Positions 33,573-44,397 are shown, counted from the stretch's first letter. The stretch: 64,000 nt of DNA from Orientallactaga sibirica (GCA_036365145.1 JAEOAD010000048.1:12224501-12288500), one strand, 5' to 3'. The notes: generated by a model from the letters alone, not told the origin. Numbers and translations: made by a program.

Positions 33573-33838
33573 GGAGGCTGGGGAGCTCAGTCAATAACGT
33601 GCTTACCTTGAAAATCTGAGTTTCATCTCAGACTCATTTTTTTTTAAGCCAAGCAGGGCAGTGTATGCTTGTCACCATAATTGGGGAGGCAGACACAGGG
33701 ACCCAGGAGGGGCTCTGGCCTCACTCACCAGCCAATGTAGCTCACTTGCTGAGTTCCAGACCACTGAGGCACACTGCCTCACAAAGATGCCTGAGGTTGT
33801 CCTCTGTCGCCTCCCCCTCCCCCCCGCACACACACGGT
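33573..33838 (+). mobile_element. B3/B4-like composite SINE
   Basis: Head GGCTGGGGAGCTCAGTCAAT, a B1-like middle (AGCCAAGCAGGGCAGTGTAT), and GTTGTCCTCTG before CACACACAC. Confidence 0.55.
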
Positions 33839-34024
33839 GGGCTTTTCACCTCAGCTGCTAGGACCACAATCCCCGTAAGACATGAGACTGTTAACAGTTG
33901 GGAGAAAACAGGAATAAAGAACACAAATGTGGGACAACTTGTGCTTTCTTTTCTCTGGGTAATGTTCAAGTCTGTGGCCACATCAAAACCAATGTTCTCA
34001 TTGAGGTAACACCTGTGCTACTTG

Positions 34025-34145
34025 AGGGACCCCCAGACTGGGTGCTGTGGGAGATACAAAGGTCTGTGGGATGTGGGTGTACCCCCAAGGAGTCCATGTC
34101 CAATGAGACAGATAAAATTACACAACAGCAACTAGAGAGTGATGG
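34025..34145 (-). repeat. L2-like fragment
   Basis: GGGTGCTGTGGGAGATACAA, CCCAAGGAGTCCATGTCC and GACAGATAAAATTACACAAC follow the reversed L2 3' end. Confidence 0.5.
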
Positions 34146-34509
34146 ATCGAGTTAAATGTTTATGGAGGAAAAAAGGTTTATAGATAAGGTTCTCAGATAA
34201 AATTAAGCACATTTGAATTGCGGGTAAGCACTGCATAATTATTTAGAATAGGAATGTTCTCTCTCGTATGTGGATCCTAGCTACAAAGGTTCACATTTGC
34301 ATTTGAGTTGGAGTAAAAATTGGTAGCAGAGGCTGGTAAGCTAGAAAAGGGCTATAAGGGAGGGAGGAGAGGGGAGGATTTAAGGAGAGGGTATTGTATA
34401 TATGAAAGTAGATGAACAGATAAGTAGGTGTGCAGTGGCCTAAGTGAAGTCAGGGGAAGGAATTGAGTAAAGGAAAGGTAGGAGGAGAATTAATCAAAAT
34501 TTCAGATGT

Positions 34510-34748
34510 GGGGCTGAAGAGATGGCTTCATGCTTAATGTGCTTTCCTGTGAAGCCTGAGGGCCCAGGTTCAACTCCCCAGAACTCACATAAGCCAGATG
34601 CACAAGGTGACACATGCACACAAGGTGACACTTGTGCATACAAGGTGCTGCACATGTCTAGAGTTCATTTACAGTGGCTAGAGGTCCTGGCACGCCAGTT
34701 CTCTCGCTCTCTCTCTCTCTCTCTCTCCCTCTCATAAATAATTTTAAA
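34510..34748 (+). mobile_element. B2-like SINE inside L1
   Basis: Head GGCTGAAGAGATGGCTTCAT. The body has a local duplication (CACAAGGTGACAC twice). AAAATTTCAGATGT and AAAATTTAAGATGT flank it. Confidence 0.9.
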
Positions 34749-35270
34749 AATTTAAGATGTTATGAATAAGCCATGTGGAAAACTACTTCTTTGCATAATC
34801 ATGCAACCAGGAGCCATAGATAATTACTAGAAAAATTTCAGTGCCAGAGATGAGATACCTTCCAGTGAGTTGTTGGCCAGGAAGGTCCCTGATGCCCCCA
34901 AAATATTACAGGTCATTGCCAAAGCTCTTGGTTCTCCATAAGAACTAGATGGTAAGACCCTATTGCTGAAGACTCTACATGCTTGGGCTGCAAAGTCACT
35001 GAGAAATCCTGCTGGAGCTGAGCTGAAAACATCCTCCCTGTGGACCAGCCGACAGAAAGCTGGAAAAAGCTATGCTACATGCAGCCCTATGGGAGAGAGA
35101 AGTCGTCAAGAGTGATAGAGAGCAGTGGACATTGTAAGCCTTAAGATTGGCCAGCCAGGTCATATGTGCAACTGGCACAATAGTGGCATGTCTGTTATGG
35201 ACTGGAGGCCTGCTCCACTGGAGGGAATATATGCCTAGTACTGAAAACCTAGTCCAAAGCCTATGACTGG

Positions 35271-35522
35271 GCTGGAGAGATGGTTTAGCGGTTAAGGCGC
35301 CTGCCTCCTAAGACTAAGAATGCTGGTTCCCATCTCCAGGTGTTCCAATCTCCAGGTCGGACCTTTAGCCAGGTGCAGTGATGCAAGGGCGCAATGCTCA
35401 CTTGACCACAAGGGGGCGCACACATCTGGATTTCGTTCACAGCATCTGAGAGGCTGCTGGCGCCCATCTCTATCTGTCTTCCTCTCCCTCTCTCTCTGTC
35501 TCTCTCTGTGTCTCTCTCCAAA
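35271..35522 (+). mobile_element. B2-long SINE, box-B duplication subtype, inside L1
   Basis: The box-B word is present twice (GGTTCCCATCTCCAGG and TGTTCCAATCTCCAGG). AAAGCCTATG at both ends is the target duplication, and the L1 reads on correctly across it. Confidence 0.95.
35406..35419 (+). promoter_or_regulatory. CTCF-like motif in SINE
   Basis: CCACAAGGGGGCGC, 13 of 14 matches to CCASYAGRKGGCRS. Confidence 0.45.
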
Positions 35523-36085
35523 AAGCCTATGGCAGGGGAGGTCATGAGCCCTAGGGAGGGTAATGCCTGTTGTTGTCTGGCTAAATGCATATATTATGCT
35601 CACCAAACTGCTCTATAAGTACTTTTCTTAATGTTCATACCCATATATTAATGCTACTCTCTCACTTTTGGTTAGAGAAGCTCCTCTTTTAAGATGGTGG
35701 TGACCTTGGGATGACTCAGAAGGCACCATAGTGCTGAGAAGAAGTGACAGAGGAGTGCTCAGCACTGAAGCATCTCTAACACACCTTCCCAGGCTCAGAG
35801 TCCACTGTGGAAGAGGTGATGGAAAGAATGTAAGAGCCAAAGGAAGAGTAGGACTCCTTACGACGTGCTCCTCCAGACACAAAATGGCCTGGATATCCAT
35901 GACCTCTCACTGCCTGACACTACCTACACAAGACCATCATAATAGGAGGAAAAGATTATGGCATCAAATTTCAAGGGAGACTAATTGAGAGGGGGATATG
36001 ATGGAGGGTGGATTTGTGAGGGGGAAAGTGGGGAAGGAAGAGAATTATCATGGTTTATTGTCTATAATTATGGAAGCGGTCAATA

Positions 36086-36434
36086 AAAAAAGTTAGAAGA
36101 AAAGAATGTCACAAATACTGCTTGGAACACAATACTATGAGGACTGGTTCCACGAGCCCCACGGGACACCAAAGTCATGGACACTGCAGCCCTTCATATA
36201 AAATGGTGCAGTGTTGGCAGATGACCCACACAGTCACTCAGACTTTGAGTCGTCTCTAGTGCTTCACATAATGATGTAAACGGTTGCTACACTGCATTGT
36301 TTAGGAAACGATGACGAGAACAACATGTGTACATGTTCAGAAAAGACACAACTGTAGCATAGTTTCTATCTGTAGACCCTAGATAATGGTGGGAAGACTA
36401 TATATATTTATATTGAAAAATTATACATTGTTTG
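36086..36434. other. single-copy sequence, no gene seen
   Basis: Nothing recognised. Confidence 0.4.
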
Positions 36435-36655
36435 AGGCTGGAGAGATGGCTCAGTGGTTAAGGTGCTTGCCTGTGAAGCCTAAGGACCCAGGTTCGATTT
36501 CCCAGAGCCCACATAAGCCAGATGTACAAGGTGGTGCCTGTGTCTGGAGTTTTTGTTTGTTTGTTTGTTTGTTTATTTGTTTGCAGTGGCTAGATGCCCT
36601 GGCATGTCCATTCTCTCTTTCTGTCTCTTTTCTCTCTCTCTCAAATAAGTAAAAA
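36435..36655 (+). mobile_element. B2-like SINE with internal (TTTG)n
   Basis: GTTTGTTTGTTTGTTTGTTT expansion inside the body at about 36553-36582, otherwise a standard copy. Confidence 0.9.
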
Positions 36656-36765
36656 TTTTTTTTTTTTTTGGTTTTAAAAAGTTTAGGTCCAGGCTGACCT
36701 TTTAGTCTCATTGTTTCGGTGATCCTCCACCCCTGCCTACTATTATGCACCACCATGCTATGAAA
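36656..36765 (-). mobile_element. B1-like SINE, deleted
   Basis: TAGGTCCAGGCTGACC, GGTGATCCTCCACCCCTGCC and TGCACCACCATGC survive. The rest is lost. Confidence 0.7.
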
Positions 36766-36789
36766 TTTTTTTAAAATAAAGTTAAACAT

Positions 36790-37011
36790 TGTTTTTATTT
36801 TATTTATTTATTTTATTTATTTATTTGAGAGAGAGAGGAAGAGGCAGAGAGAACAAGAGAATGGGCGCGTCAGGGCCTCCAGCCACTGCAAATGAACTCC
36901 AGACATATGTGCCCCCTTGTGCATCTGGCTTATGTGGGTCTTGGGGACTCGAACCAGGGCCCTTAGGCTTTGCAGGCAAACGCCTTAACCACTAAGCCAT
37001 TTCCTCAGCCC
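36790..37011 (-). mobile_element. B2-like SINE
   Basis: Reverse copy from (TTTA)n to ACTAAGCCATTTCCTCAGCCC less an edge base. Confidence 0.9.
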
Positions 37012-38167
37012 TGTTTATGTGAAATTGAAATCAAACCCAGTGTCCTGGGTTTTATGTGCTAAGCTTTCTGACCAACCCTATTTCTAGAGGAATTTCTGGA
37101 ATAAATAATATTTCCTCTAGACATTGAGACAGGCCCGACGGAAACGGAAGAGCCGCAGGGGCCAAGCATTCAGAGGAAGATTCCTCCAGTCTGCTTCAAA
37201 GACTTTCCCGTGCACACTCACAAAGAAAAGCCTTTTGTAGCTCCACAAAGGGACAAGACATTTTGCTTGTCCCCACAGCCTGCAAGAGGCAGGGAAGGGG
37301 CAGAGTGGGAGGGGCTAGCTGATGCTGGTAGCAGACAGATCATCCCCTCACCCCCCATCCTCCCTCCCCCCGCTGATGAGGCAGGGAACCCAGGCACAGG
37401 GGCCACCGTTTAGATCTTACGCCACTGTCAGTCACTATGGCAAAGGAAAAGAGCGTTGTAAAACACGAAGTACAGGGCTTTCAAGTACACACACACTGGG
37501 AAGTAACACACTCCCTTCTGCTCGGCACTCACCTGCGCACAGCTCAACAAGAGGATGCAATGGGACTCGGGCCTGGAAACACAGAGACACCCAAATCTTT
37601 GTGGAAAAACCCTAAAGACCCTGCAGACAGCTGGCTTTCAGTCATGCCAACAACCGGGCTTCAGGCTGCCAGCTATCCCCAGTGCCAGAAGTCTCCAATG
37701 CCAAAGGATCCCCGGAGTCAGCCCCCAGGCCAGAGGGTCCTCATACCAGAGGCTCTTCAGTAACAAGGACCCCCAAATGCTGGTCCCCCCCAATGCCGAG
37801 AGCTCCCTAGTCCCGAGAATTTCTAAAACAGCCCCCACCTTCATGCCACGACCACCCAGTTCCAGTTCCCAACACAAAGGACACCTCCTCTGGAGTTGTG
37901 CCCCGGGGGTTCTGGAGTTCAGCATACCCAGACAAGCGGGGTTTTGCACCTTTTCCACAGCACTGGAGGTCCCCACCTCCCTCTGTATGTCTCTCTGGTT
38001 AGTAGCAGTGACAGGCCTGCCACCTACAGAGACCCAGTACTGGCTGAGAGGGAGCCAGGAGCCCAGGAGCAGGCCCCATCCGGCAGTGGCCTTGCGTTGA
38101 TGCCCGTGTCCCTCTGCCCAACAGGACTAACATGGTCCTTGGCCCCTTCAGCCAGACTCCCCAGCAT

Positions 38168-38168
<1 letters not shown>
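37012..38168. other. GC-richer single-copy block
   Basis: Over 1.1 kb with no SINE. It holds a 181-codon frame (37555-38100) in a degenerate tandem region (37676-37830). I do not recognise the peptide and see no splice or start context that supports a gene. Confidence 0.4.
37676..37830. repeat. degenerate ~17-bp tandem repeat
   Basis: Loose units such as CCAGTGCCAGAAGTCTC, CCAATGCCAAAGGATCC, CCAGGCCAGAGGGTCC, CATACCAGAGGCTC and CCAATGCCGAGAGCTCC. Unit length drifts between 15 and 18. Confidence 0.55.

Positions 38169-38210
<42 letters not shown>
38169..38210. repeat. poly(A), 42 residues
   Basis: Uninterrupted A run between CCAGCATC and GGCAGCG. No SINE body precedes it that I can identify. 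Confidence 0.9.
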
Positions 38211-38214
<4 letters not shown>

Positions 38215-38689
38215 GCGTTTAAAAATCAAAGGAAATTAAAAACACCACCCTCCCAGGGCCACCCAGATCTTTGCCATGGCTAAGGTGGTTTCTGGAAGAG
38301 GCATGAGTAATGCTGTTACTGAAAGTGCCCTGGCTGTGCGCCAAGGGCCCTGTCACCACCCGCAGTCAGGTGTGGGTGGGAGACAAAGGGGCGGTCTGTG
38401 TACCCAGGACTGGGACCCAGCAAGCTGGATGATGACGAGCCAGGAAGGTGGCAAGTGTCAGGGCGGATGAAAGGGGGACTTGAGACTGCGCTTGCTGTCA
38501 GGTATGGCTCACACTTGTAACCAGGAGGGACAGAGCCTTTGCTGCCTGCAAGCTCCACCCCCACCCACTCCCACTCCCTCAGACCTCAGGGAAGGTAGCA
38601 CCCAGCAGCACTCTTTGCTAAACCTCCCTGGCTCAGCATTACTCACTGCCCCATTTGGTAACCTAGCCTTCACAGCCATCCTAGCAACC

Positions 38690-38790
38690 AGAAGTTACTC
38701 TGCCCACTGAAGGAAACTGAGGCACAGTTGAGGCTGAGGTTCAAATCCAAGAGTATCCCACCCCAAACCGAGCCCCTTCCTATAAGCAGA
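38690..38790 (-). repeat. MIR-like fragment
   Basis: AAGGAAACTGAGGCACAG and GAGGTTCAAATCCAAGAG. Confidence 0.55.
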
Positions 38791-39186
38791 AGCTGAGCGC
38801 CACAGTATGAAATTCTACTTCCCAGGGCAGGGCTGGGACCACAGTGAGCTCACTTTCCTACGCTCACCATATATGTATAATGTCTTCCTATAAATCAACA
38901 TGAATGCCAAACACTCATGACAAGCAGAAGAACAAAGCTGTATTTACACAATCTGTCGATTTGTACAATCTCTCACCCTAGGTGGGTGGGAGCAGCATCC
39001 TCTCTGCTCACCACGTGTGCACCACCTCCAAAACATCTTCACCCCAAAGGTCCCCACCCCCAACACCCAAGCACTTGCATTACAGCGAGACCTGCTGCCT
39101 CATGTACTTTGTCCACCCACCCACCCCAGGGAAGCCCACAGTGGGTGATTCCTTTTCCCCTCTCCATGCTACTGTCTGTGTGCACC
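38791..39186. other. single-copy sequence, no gene seen
   Basis: Nothing recognised. Confidence 0.4.
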
Positions 39187-39200
39187 CCTGCACCAGTTTT

Positions 39201-39375
39201 TTTTTGCTTTGTTTTGTTTTGTTTTGTTTTTTGTTTTTCGAGGTAGGGTCTCACTCTGGTCCATGCTGACCTGGAATTCACTCTGTAGTCTCAGGGTGGC
39301 CTTGAACTCATGGTGATCCACCTACCTCTGCCTCCTGAGTGCTGGAATTAAAGGTGTGCACCACCACACCTGGCT
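39201..39375 (-). mobile_element. B1-like SINE at L1 junction
   Basis: Reverse copy with (TTTTG)n. It is bounded by CCTGCACCAGTTTT at 39187 and 39376. Confidence 0.95.
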
Positions 39376-39390
39376 CCTGCACCAGTTTTA

Positions 39391-40096
39391 TAAACTTTTG
39401 TCAACTTCCATAAATATAAACAATACACCACGATCATAATCCCTTCCCACCACCTTCCCCTTTTCCCTCCTCCAAATCCTCCCTCCACTGAATCCCTTCT
39501 TCTCGCCAACTAGTCTCTCTCTTACTTTGACGTCATCGGGTTTGTGTCCTCCTATCATGCAAGTCTTGTGTAGGTAGCATCAACCACTTTCAGGTCATGA
39601 CTATTAAGGCCACTTTGTGTCTGGAAGACAGTATTGTCAGCACTCCTCCCCATCTTTTGTCACTTACATTCTTTCCGCCACCTCTTCCACAATGGTCCCT
39701 GAGCCTTGGAGGGTGTGATAAAGATGTCTCATTTAGTGCTGAACACTCCACTGTCACCTCTTCTCCACACTATGGTGACCACAATGGTCACCACCATCTG
39801 CAAAGAGAAGCTTCCCTAACCAAAAGTGAAAGTAACATTAACATATGGGCACAAACATAAGTATTTAGAGGGCACTTTGGTGAGCATTGTATATCCATTT
39901 AGCCAGGCAACAGTAGTCAATTACTCCCCTAGGGCTTATGAGCACCCCAGCCATAGGCTTTTGATTCAGTTTGCAGTACCAGACTGGAGTTCTCTTTCAT
40001 GGAGCAGACCTCAAGTCCAATCAGAGAGTGGTTGGTTTCCCCCATAACAGACATGCCACTGTTGTACAGAGCTTGCAGGGTCCACTGCTGTTTAAC
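39391..40096 (-). mobile_element. L1 3' end with target duplication
   Basis: Antisense L1 3' UTR blocks (CCCTCC-rich, CCTGAGCCTTGGAGGG, GAAGCTTCCCTAACC, AGAGAGTGGTTGGTTTCC). CCTGCACCAGTTTTA at 39376 and 40097 bounds it. A 5'-truncated copy of about 0.7 kb. Confidence 0.9.
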
Positions 40097-40156
40097 CCTG
40101 CACCAGTTTTACTCATCTCTGATGTTCAACAAATTCAAGCAATGGAGATCTCAAGT

Positions 40157-40703
40157 CCATGGCTCTCAGCCTTGGCTGCACATGAGAATCTAACAGGTAT
40201 ATCAGCCTGGGTCCTGGGTTAGTGACTTTTCACCATTTTGGCTGAGAAGCAAGTTAAAAGGAAGAATGATTCAACTCATTCTGGCTCACCGTTTTCAGAG
40301 GTCTCAGTCCAGGGTTGCGTTCCAGGCCATGGAGAAGCAGAACTTGGAAAAAGAATTCAGCAGAGCAAAGCTGCTCCCTTCTCTGCAGCCAGGGAGCTGA
40401 GAGCATGAAGGGGCTGGGAACAGTGTGCACACTTCCAAAGCAGCCACCAGTGACCTGCCTCCTGCCGCTAATCCTCATTCACCTAGGAACTCACCAGTGG
40501 ATTGATCCGTTACAGGAGGCTTAGCGCCAATCACCTCTCAATAATGTCACCAGCTGGGGTGAAGCTGTCAACACAGGAGCCTTTCTGGGTACTCAACCTA
40601 CAGTCACATTAGCTCCTTCAGCGGAATCAGTGGAGGTGGGCCCAGGTATCTGTGCTCTTAAAGTTTCTCGTGGTGATTCCAAGTGCAGCCAGGCTGAGAG
40701 CCA
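40157..40703. mobile_element. MER5A-like DNA transposon, split
   Basis: The left end TGGCTCTCAGCCTTGGCTGC (40158-40200) and right part (about 40605-40703, ending CAGCCAGGCTGAGAGCCA) are imperfect inverted termini of a hAT/MER5A-type element. About 400 bp of other sequence lies between. Confidence 0.65.
40201..40604 (-). repeat. MaLR-like sequence inside MER5A-like element
   Basis: CATTCTGGCTCACCGTTTTC, GGTCTCAGTCCAGGGTTG and GGAGGCTTAGCGCCAATCAC resemble the antisense MaLR-type repeats elsewhere here. Boundaries uncertain. Confidence 0.45.
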
Positions 40704-40817
40704 GAGACGGAAGAAACCATAGCCACCAGCCTTTATCCTCAAGGGACCAGGGAGTGAGGGAGTGGGGTCCCAGCCTCCCAGTGGATGTCTGAAACCATGC
40801 AACCCTCTCTATCTGAT

Positions 40818-41056
40818 GTTTTTTGGTTGTTTTTTGTTGTGTTGTTATTGTTGGGTTTTGGGGGTTTTTTTGTTGTTGTTATTGTTGTTTTTTGTTTTTT
40901 TTTTTTTTTTGAGGGAGAGTCTCTCTCTTGCCCAAGCTGACCTGGAATTCACTATGTAGTTGTAGTCTCTGGGTGGCCTTGAACTCACAGAAATCCTCAT
41001 AACTCTGCCTCCCTCCCAAGTTCAGGGATTAAAGGTTTGCACCACTATGCCCAGCC
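40818..41056 (-). mobile_element. B1-like SINE, diverged
   Basis: T/G-rich tail, then GAGTCTCTCTCTTGCCCAAG to GCACCACTATGCCCAGCC. Confidence 0.85.
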
Positions 41057-41490
41057 TATTGATGTTTTCTTAGACACACACACTTATGATATAGCTTAAT
41101 TTGTAAGTTAGGCCCAATGATGGATTAGCAATAATATAATAAAATAGAACAGTTATAACAATACATTGTGATAAAGTTAAGTAACTATGTTCTCTCTCTC
41201 TCTCACACACACACTGACCTCCTAAGTTATATAATTATCCATTTCATAGTTTTAGATTGTCTGATCCACGGGAAGTGAAACAAAAGAGGACTGCAGTAGC
41301 CAGTGAGGTGTGAGGAGTACATGTTCCAAGAGACTTCTCAAATATGGAAACAAAAACACCTTTATGACCTAGTTCTGAGCTGGAGGGATGACTCAGCAAT
41401 TAAGGCACTTGTCTGCAAAGCCTAAGGATCCTGGTTCGATTCCCTAGTACCCATGTAAAGCCAGATGCATAAATTGGTGCATGTGTCAGA

Positions 41491-41617
41491 GCTGGGTGTG
41501 GTGATGCACACCTTTAATCCCAGCATTGGGAGGCAGAGGTAGGAGGATGGCCATGAGTTCAAGGCCACCCTGAGGCTACATAGTGAATTCAAGGTCAGCC
41601 TGGGCTAGAGTGAGACC

Positions 41618-41652
<35 letters not shown>
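41491..41652 (+). mobile_element. B1-like SINE with 33-A tail
   Basis: AGCTGGGTGTGGTGATGCAC to TGAGACCCTA, then A(33) at 41620-41652. Confidence 0.95.
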
Positions 41653-41655
<3 letters not shown>

Positions 41656-41772
41656 AGGCAGAGGTAGAAGGATCGCTGTGAGTTCAAGGCCACCCTGAGA
41701 CTACATAGTGAATTCCAGGTCAGCCTGAGCTAGAATGAGACCCTACCTCGAAAAACTAAGAAAAAAAAAAAA
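41653..41772 (+). mobile_element. B1-like SINE, 5'-truncated, tandem
   Basis: Begins GGGAGGCAGAGGTAGAAGGA and ends CTACCTCGAAAAACTAAG with an A tail, directly after the first B1. Confidence 0.9.
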
Positions 41773-41829
41773 GTGTTGCATGTGCCTGAAGTTCATTTGC
41801 AGCAGCTGGAGGCCCTGGCATGTACATTT

Positions 41830-41874
<45 letters not shown>

Positions 41875-42161
41875 CTCAGCTTGAAAATAAATAAAAATGT
41901 ACAAGACCGAATTTTGAACTCAAATGATGGGATTCAAACATCAGTGGGTTAGTAGACCCTTCCCAGCCTCTCTCCTCATTACACAATGATGCGCTCTTCC
42001 TCGAAAGAGCCGCTGAACAACCCGTGTCTCAATTGTCTGTCAGCAGTAGGGAACCATGACACTGACAGCAACAGAACAGCAGCAGTGTCCAAACCTTATG
42101 TCGCCCAATGGCTCAGCACCCCAGAATCCCCAACAAGGAGCAAAACTGCTACTTGGACACT

Positions 42162-42300
42162 ACACCCGGCATGGTGGCACACGTCTTTAATACCAGCACT
42201 CGAGAAGCAGAGGTAGGAGGATCGTTGTGAGTTTGAGGCCACCCTGAGACAACAACAATGAATTCCAGGTCCACCTGGGCTAGAGTGAGACCCTACCTTG
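42162..42300 (+). mobile_element. B1-like SINE
   Basis: ACCCGGCATGGTGGCACACG through GACCCTACCTTGGAG. Its tail grew into the purine tract that follows. Confidence 0.9.
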
Positions 42301-42301
42301 G

Positions 42302-42355
<54 letters not shown>

Positions 42356-42410
42356 GAAGGAAGGAAGGAAGGAAGGAAGGAAGGAAGGAAGGAAGGAAGG
42401 GAACAAAGAA

Positions 42411-42443
<33 letters not shown>

Positions 42444-42512
42444 CAGGGAGGGAGGGAGGAAGGGAGGAAGGGAGGAAGGGAGGAAGGGAGGAAGGGAGGA
42501 AGGGAGGAAGGG
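42301..42512. repeat. polypurine (GAAA)(GGAA)(GGGA)n tract
   Basis: About 210 bp of nearly pure purines: GAAA units, then GGAA, a mixed part with GA repeats, then GGGAGGAA units. Both-strand frames of 79-160 codons across it are artefacts. Confidence 0.95.
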
Positions 42513-43082
42513 AAAACTCGGCAACACAGAGGAATGAACGATGGTGATGATGAACTGTTGAAGGCCTTTACTCCGCCGTCTGCGCAGCCTTGCTTACTTG
42601 ATGGCAGCTGGCTGTGGTTTTTCCACCCACAACCCAGTCTGTTCGGTACTCGCTCTGCGGCCTGGGGCGCTCACCTGTCTGAACCACTCTGGTTCTCTGG
42701 CCCCAGTGCGAGTCCCAGTAGATCAGAGGAGGTGAGGTGAGGTCAGGCAGCTCCTCTCCAGGCTCACGCCCTCCAATGCTGCTTCCTCCTCTGGTGAGCT
42801 CTTTTCAGCATGGTCTCCTCCGTGTCTGTGTCCTCCCTCCCCATCCTTGACCCAGCGATGGCTCCTGCTAACCCAGGACACTGCACCACTGTTCATTATG
42901 GTTTTCCTCCATCCGGCCCACAGCTTTGTAAACAAGTCCTCAACAAATTACCTCCGAATGAACTAGCCATTTGTGTCCTCTCGTAAGAATGATGAAGTGT
43001 TGGGTGGGTTGGGGGTGGGGAGCAAAAACAAAATTCCCTGATGCTGATGCATCATCCAGTCATACAAACACTCAAATATATA
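42513..43082. other. single-copy sequence, no gene seen
   Basis: No repeat recognised. Confidence 0.4.
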
Positions 43083-43233
43083 AAGCCAGGTGAGGTGACT
43101 CACATCAAGAATCCCAGCATTGGGGCAGCTAAAGCAAGAGCATCTCAAGTTCGAGGCCAACCTGGACTACATAACAAGTTCATGGTCAGCCCATGCTACA
43201 CAGTGAGACTGCCTCACAAATAAAATAAAAATA
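43083..43233 (+). mobile_element. B1-like SINE, diverged
   Basis: GCCAGGTGAGGTGACTCACA, AGAATCCCAGCATTGGGGCA and AGTGAGACTGCCTCACAAA. Confidence 0.75.
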
Positions 43234-43482
43234 GAGGCTGGAGAGATGGCTTAGCAGTTAAGGCACTTGCCTGGGAAGCCAAAGGACCCAGGTTTGATTC
43301 TCCAGGACCCACATAAACCAGGTGCACAAGGTGGTACATGCGTCTGGAGTCCGTTTGCAATGGCTGGAGGCCCTGGCATGCCCATTCTCTCCATCTGCTT
43401 CATTCTCTCTCTCTCTCTCTCTCTCTCTTTCTCAAATAAATAAGTAAACAAAGTATTTTAAAAATTAAATTAAATTTTTTTA
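43234..43482 (+). mobile_element. B2-like SINE
   Basis: Standard head and body, pure CT tract, AAATAAATAAGTAAAC tail. Confidence 0.95.
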
Positions 43483-44397
43483 AAAATGTGGAAATCCATT
43501 CCCACCCTCCTTTCCATGAAGTGACTTGTTAGAAAACAGGTCGTTGAGTGGGGATGGATCCTCAGCCTATCTGAGGTCCACGAGGCAATGCTGGGGGAGC
43601 TACAGGGCGCTTGCTGAGCCTAGCCAATGGGCTGCTGCTGCAGGGCCACAGAGAGACCACTAATGACCCAGTGACCAGAGCAGAGGCAGCAACCCATAGG
43701 ACATGACTGTTAAAGTCTTCCTCGGCCACTGGGAGACTGTGGCCACCATGCACAGGCAGGTGGGTATAGTCCTATACCCTACCTTCTGCTGGACACGTGC
43801 TGACTGACACCCACTAGATGTCGTGCCTCAGATAATGCTGAGTCATACTTCACCTGTGCTGTTGCCTCACTTTGTCTGCGCTGTGTCCACACAGCAGGTC
43901 CCAGAGATGGACCATTGCTGCCCAGCGCTCAACCTTCAATGGACACATGTGACTTGGGTCTCCCAGCTGGCCTGGCCAAGCTCTACACAGAACTGTGCTG
44001 CAATCTGAACCTTCTTTCGCTCCTTTCTCAGGAATCATCCCTATCTCTCAGTCAGAGGCTGTTGTCATCCTGTCCTACTCAACCTCCAAGCCCTCGCAGC
44101 TATTATTCTCTCCAGTAAATCTCTTGTTTGTCTTACGTCACTTGCCACTAGCTTCTCAGCACCAGAAACAGTCTGAGGAAAGATGAGGAGGTGGGATTCT
44201 CCTGGCCTGGCTGGCAAGTGAGACCCCATCTGGGGATACACGGTGCTAGACACACTGACCTAAAGAGACAACCCAAGTGAAAAACCTGTGAAAACCCTTC
44301 AGAGTAAAGAGGGACACTTATACCCTCACTGTGAGTTGAAGTTTATGGAGGGATCCATGCCTTCATCAACTCATACTAACTGGTTCTTGCGGTGGCT
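43483..44397. other. unassigned, no gene seen
   Basis: Contains a CTCF-like CCACTAGATGTCGT near 43811 with one mismatch in the core. No exon recognised. Confidence 0.4.

Larger units (their letters stand above)
34200..36085 (+). mobile_element. L1 3' end interrupted by two SINEs
   Basis: Three L1 pieces (about 34200-34507, 34750-35270, 35525-36085) run in the order of the rodent Lx-type L1 end: GTTCTCTCTCGTATGTGGAT, GGTAGCAGAGGCTGGTAAGC, CTGGAGCTGAGCTGAAAACA, TAGAGAAGCTCCTCTTTTAA, GGGGAAAGTGGGGAAGGAAG, ending near CAATAAAAAAAG. No ORF2 frame remains. It is the longest L1 copy in the window. Confidence 0.85.
41376..41895 (+). mobile_element. B2-like SINE split by two B1 insertions
   Basis: Head and first half at 41376-41490, second half and long CT tract at 41773-41895. 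GGTGCATGTGTCA and TTGCATGTGCCTG flank the insertions. Confidence 0.9.

Noticed and set aside
37555..38100. 181-codon frame
   Set aside because: No domain, no splice or promoter context, overlaps a degenerate tandem repeat. Listed as a finding for testing, not as a gene.
42096..42740. Open frames of 143 and 160 codons on opposite strands
   Set aside because: Lys/Glu/Arg and Phe/Leu/Pro/Ser runs come from the polypurine tract.
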